A stretch of DNA of 64,000 nt from the NCBI GenBank assembly GCA_965602805.1, contig CBFCZK010000002.1, forward strand, positions 62,001 through 126,000. The letters are read 5' to 3'. Below are positions 62,163 through 64,000 of this stretch, in pieces. Numbering within the stretch: position 1 is the stretch's first letter; each line of letters opens with the position of its first letter. Position numbers and translations under genes: made by a program. Source of the DNA: Thiomicrorhabdus sp965602805 (GTDB taxonomy: Bacteria > Pseudomonadota > Gammaproteobacteria > Thiomicrospirales > Thiomicrospiraceae). The notes beneath the pieces were generated by a model. That model was not told the DNA's origin. It did no database searches and saw nothing but the letters and a program-made list of their open reading frames with translations.

Positions 62163-62360
62163 TTAAGCGAACGGTAACATGCGGCGAACCATCGCTACAT
62201 CGTGATCGTGAATCATACTTCCAGAACGAAGTTGACGTTTACGCTTAGTCGATTTCTTAGTCAAAATATGACGAAGATGAGATTGTTTACACTTGAAACG
62301 ACCTGAGCCTGTTTTTGAGAAGCGCTTTTTAGCACTACTATTTGTTTTCAACTTTGGCAT
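62163..62360 (-). CDS. rpmI: Ribosomal protein L35
   Basis: 65 residues: MPKLKTNSSAKKRFSKTGSG start and the RHILTKKSTKRKRQLR core. Large-subunit protein between infC and rplT in the usual order. Confidence 0.98.
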   Translation of the reverse strand: MPKLKTNSSAKKRFSKTGSGRFKCKQSHLRHILTKKSTKRKRQLRSGSMIHDHDVAMVRRMLPFA

Positions 62361-62374
62361 TTAATTGAAACTCC

Positions 62375-62552
62375 GCATTTAAGTGATCCCTTTTAAAAGG
62401 TCACTTGGTTTTTTAATAAGACTGTAAAAAATTACAATCTACTTCGGAACAACGAACAGCACTGAAGGAGCTGCACCAGTAACCCCAGCCTATTCACATA
62501 AGCAGGCATCCCGACTGTTGTATTAAGTAAGGTTTAAAATCAAACCTTACTT
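62375..62552 (-). promoter_or_regulatory. infC-rpmI intergenic leader with two hairpins
   Basis: One hairpin, AAGTAAGGTTT / AAACCTTACTT (62,525-62,552), overlaps the end of infC and lacks a U-tract. Another, built around AAGTGA...TCACTT with CTTTTAAAAG in the centre (62,378-62,410), lies just before rpmI. In E. coli this gap carries the L20 repression site; these stems are candidates for the same function. Confidence 0.45.
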
Positions 62553-63101
62553 TTTCTTTGTTGGGGCAACCATCATTTGCATTTGACGGCCTTCCATTTT
62601 CGGCATTTGTTCAACGGTCGCAACCTCTTGAATATCATCCCGAATACGTTCCAACATCTTCAATCCCAGTTCCTTATGTGTGATTTCGCGGCCACGGAAC
62701 CAAATAGTTACCTTGACGCGATCTCCATTATTTAGGAATTTTGTCAGGTTGCGTAGTTTTACCTGATAATCTCCCTCTTCAGTTCCTGGGCGAAACTTAA
62801 CTTCTTTTAACTGCACTTGCTTTTGATTTTTCTTAGCATCGTGCTGTTTTTTCTGCTGCTGGTAAAGGTACTTACCATAATCCATGATTTTACAAACCGG
62901 AGGATTTGCTTTCGCAGTAATTTCTACCAAATCAAAACCAGCTTCCTGCGCTGCATCAAAAGCTTCTTGAATGGTAACGATACCTAAAGGCTCACCATCT
63001 GAAGCTACTAAACGTACTTCAGGCGAAGTAATTGCGCCATTGATTCTATCTTTAGGTGCTTCAGGTTGCTGTGGTCTTCCACGGCCTCTTCGAATTGCGA
63101 T
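62547..63101 (-). CDS. infC: Translation initiation factor IF-3
   Basis: About 184 residues. IF3 N-domain (INGAITSPEVRLVASDGEPLG), KIMDYGKYLYQQQ linker helix, C-domain with FRPGTEEGDYQVKLRNL. No ATG is near: GGAGG stands 8 bases before an ATC (63,101) and 14 before an ATT (63,095), so the start is a rare AUC/AUU codon, as in other infC genes, where it allows IF3 to control itself. Downstream of thrS. Confidence 0.95.
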   Translation of the reverse strand: MAIRRGRGRPQQPEAPKDRINGAITSPEVRLVASDGEPLGIVTIQEAFDAAQEAGFDLVEITAKANPPVCKIMDYGKYLYQQQKKQHDAKKNQKQVQLKEVKFRPGTEEGDYQVKLRNLTKFLNNGDRVKVTIWFRGREITHKELGLKMLERIRDDIQEVATVEQMPKMEGRQMQMMVAPTKKK

Positions 63102-63156
63102 AGCAATATCCTCCAATTATTAAAAAATTTGTGTTGCTCGTTTGTTAGCGAGTTGC

Positions 63157-64000
63157 TTAGGCGCTTACTCTGCCTAAATTCGCGATATCTCTGGTAAACA
63201 TTTCAACGAGCTCTGTAAATGTAAAGCTTCCTAGGTTTTCACCCCCACGAGCACGTACATTTACAGTACCGTTTTCCATTTCTTGATCACCAACGACTAA
63301 GATATATGGAACACGTTGCATAGTATGCTCGCGAATTTTAAACCCAACCTTCTCATTTCTCAAGTCCGATTCGACTCTAAAGCCATGTTTTTTCAAATTT
63401 TTACTCATTTCGGCCACATATTCGTTGTGGACTTCCGAAATTGAGGCAATTACACACTGAGTTGGTGCTAACCAAGTTGGGAACTTACCTTCGTAATGTT
63501 CAATCAAAATTCCAACAAAACGCTCAAGAGAACCCAAAATTGCTCGGTGAATCATAACAGGATGATGTTTCTCGTTATCTTTACCGATATAAACTGCATT
63601 TAAGCGCTCTGCTTGTGTCATTGAGAAATCTAATTGGATTGTGCCACACTGCCAAACTCGACCGATACAATCTTTCAACTGAAACTCAATCTTAGGGCCA
63701 TAGAACGCACCTTCACCAGGTTGTAATACATAATCCAGGTTCGCATCCTGTAAAGTCTCTTCTAACGCCGTCTCGGCCATATCCCAGACTTCATCAGAAC
63801 CGACACGTTGCTCAGGACGCGTAGAGAACTTAACCGCGATGTTATCAAAGCCGAAATCTGCATAGGTTTCGAAAACCAAATCAATACACGCTTGAACTTC
63901 TTCTTTAATCTGCTCTTCTGTACAGAAGATATGTGCATCATCTTGCGTAAAAGAACGCACGCGCATTAAACCATGCAAAGTTCCAGACGGTTCGTTACGG
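63157..64000 (-). CDS. thrS: Threonyl-tRNA synthetase, C-terminal part, runs off the window
   Basis: About 281 residues of the catalytic core and anticodon domain are visible, read through the right edge. Class II motifs are present: MRVRSFTQDDAHIF with the zinc/active-site His, and the motif 3 region HRAILGSLERFVGILIEHY. The anticodon domain starts at WLAPTQCVIASIS. The rest of the gene is outside the window. It heads the infC-rpmI-rplT block. Confidence 0.97.
   Translation of the reverse strand, partial: RNEPSGTLHGLMRVRSFTQDDAHIFCTEEQIKEEVQACIDLVFETYADFGFDNIAVKFSTRPEQRVGSDEVWDMAETALEETLQDANLDYVLQPGEGAFYGPKIEFQLKDCIGRVWQCGTIQLDFSMTQAERLNAVYIGKDNEKHHPVMIHRAILGSLERFVGILIEHYEGKFPTWLAPTQCVIASISEVHNEYVAEMSKNLKKHGFRVESDLRNEKVGFKIREHTMQRVPYILVVGDQEMENGTVNVRARGGENLGSFTFTELVEMFTRDIANLGRVSA

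Overview
The window looks like a piece of a marine, chemolithoautotrophic gammaproteobacterium of the Hydrogenovibrio / Thiomicrospira / Thiomicrorhabdus type. This is inferred from gene content: a [NiFe]-hydrogenase locus with a complete hyp set, a secreted alpha-carbonic anhydrase, ectoine synthesis with a BCCT osmolyte carrier, and gammaproteobacterial gene orders (thrS-infC-rpmI-rplT-pheS-pheT-ihfA-merR; tesA divergent from ybbA-ybbP). No species assignment can be made from the sequence alone.

Layout. (1) 1-13,995 is an AT-rich mobile island. It runs from the 3' end of a glyoxalase I gene (3-191), through a decayed serine recombinase, a small membrane protein and a 1,921-residue nuclease-STAND ATPase resembling the Avs antiviral proteins, to a recombinase module of three large genes plus a coiled-coil protein and a frameshifted small protein. 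The island ends inside the first 43 codons of a gloA reading frame. (2) 14.1-20.3 kb is core sequence: an MFS transporter, aroC, a thioesterase, and a set of stress-type genes (coiled-coil protein, HPF/cold-shock fusion, NYN-LOTUS protein). (3) 20.5-32.0 kb is a minus-strand hydrogenase locus: NicO-type nickel transporter, hypB-C-D-E-A, a flavoprotein fused to the hydrogenase small subunit, the large subunit, its maturation protease, and hypF. (4) 32.2-39.8 kb has a djlA-like gene, a MITE, ectABC behind a good sigma-70 promoter and a long leader, a BCCT transporter, a CPBP protease and a DUF302 protein. (5) 40.2-42.6 kb is a second accessory patch, with a stand-alone alarmone-synthetase-type gene, two orphan genes and structured repeats. 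(6) 42.7-64 kb is mostly core: carbonic anhydrase, prmB, mogA, lon with an acidic extension, an MCP, an HDOD protein, a second MITE, tesA/ybbA/ybbP, tRNA-Pro, and the ihfA-pheTS-rplT-rpmI-infC-thrS block.

The most striking unexplained signal is a 12-bp perfect palindrome, ACCAGGCCTGGT. It occurs 13 times exactly, with several near copies, between 17.1 and 60.6 kb, and never in the first 17.1 kb, which include the island. Most copies sit just 3' of genes. At two sites the palindrome clearly forms part of a terminator stem, and three copies lie inside coding sequence. The best candidates for a biologically new system are this genome-marking palindrome, the Avs-like protein with its neighbouring membrane protein in the multi-recombinase island, and the flavoprotein-hydrogenase fusion with an Asn in place of a proximal-cluster Cys.
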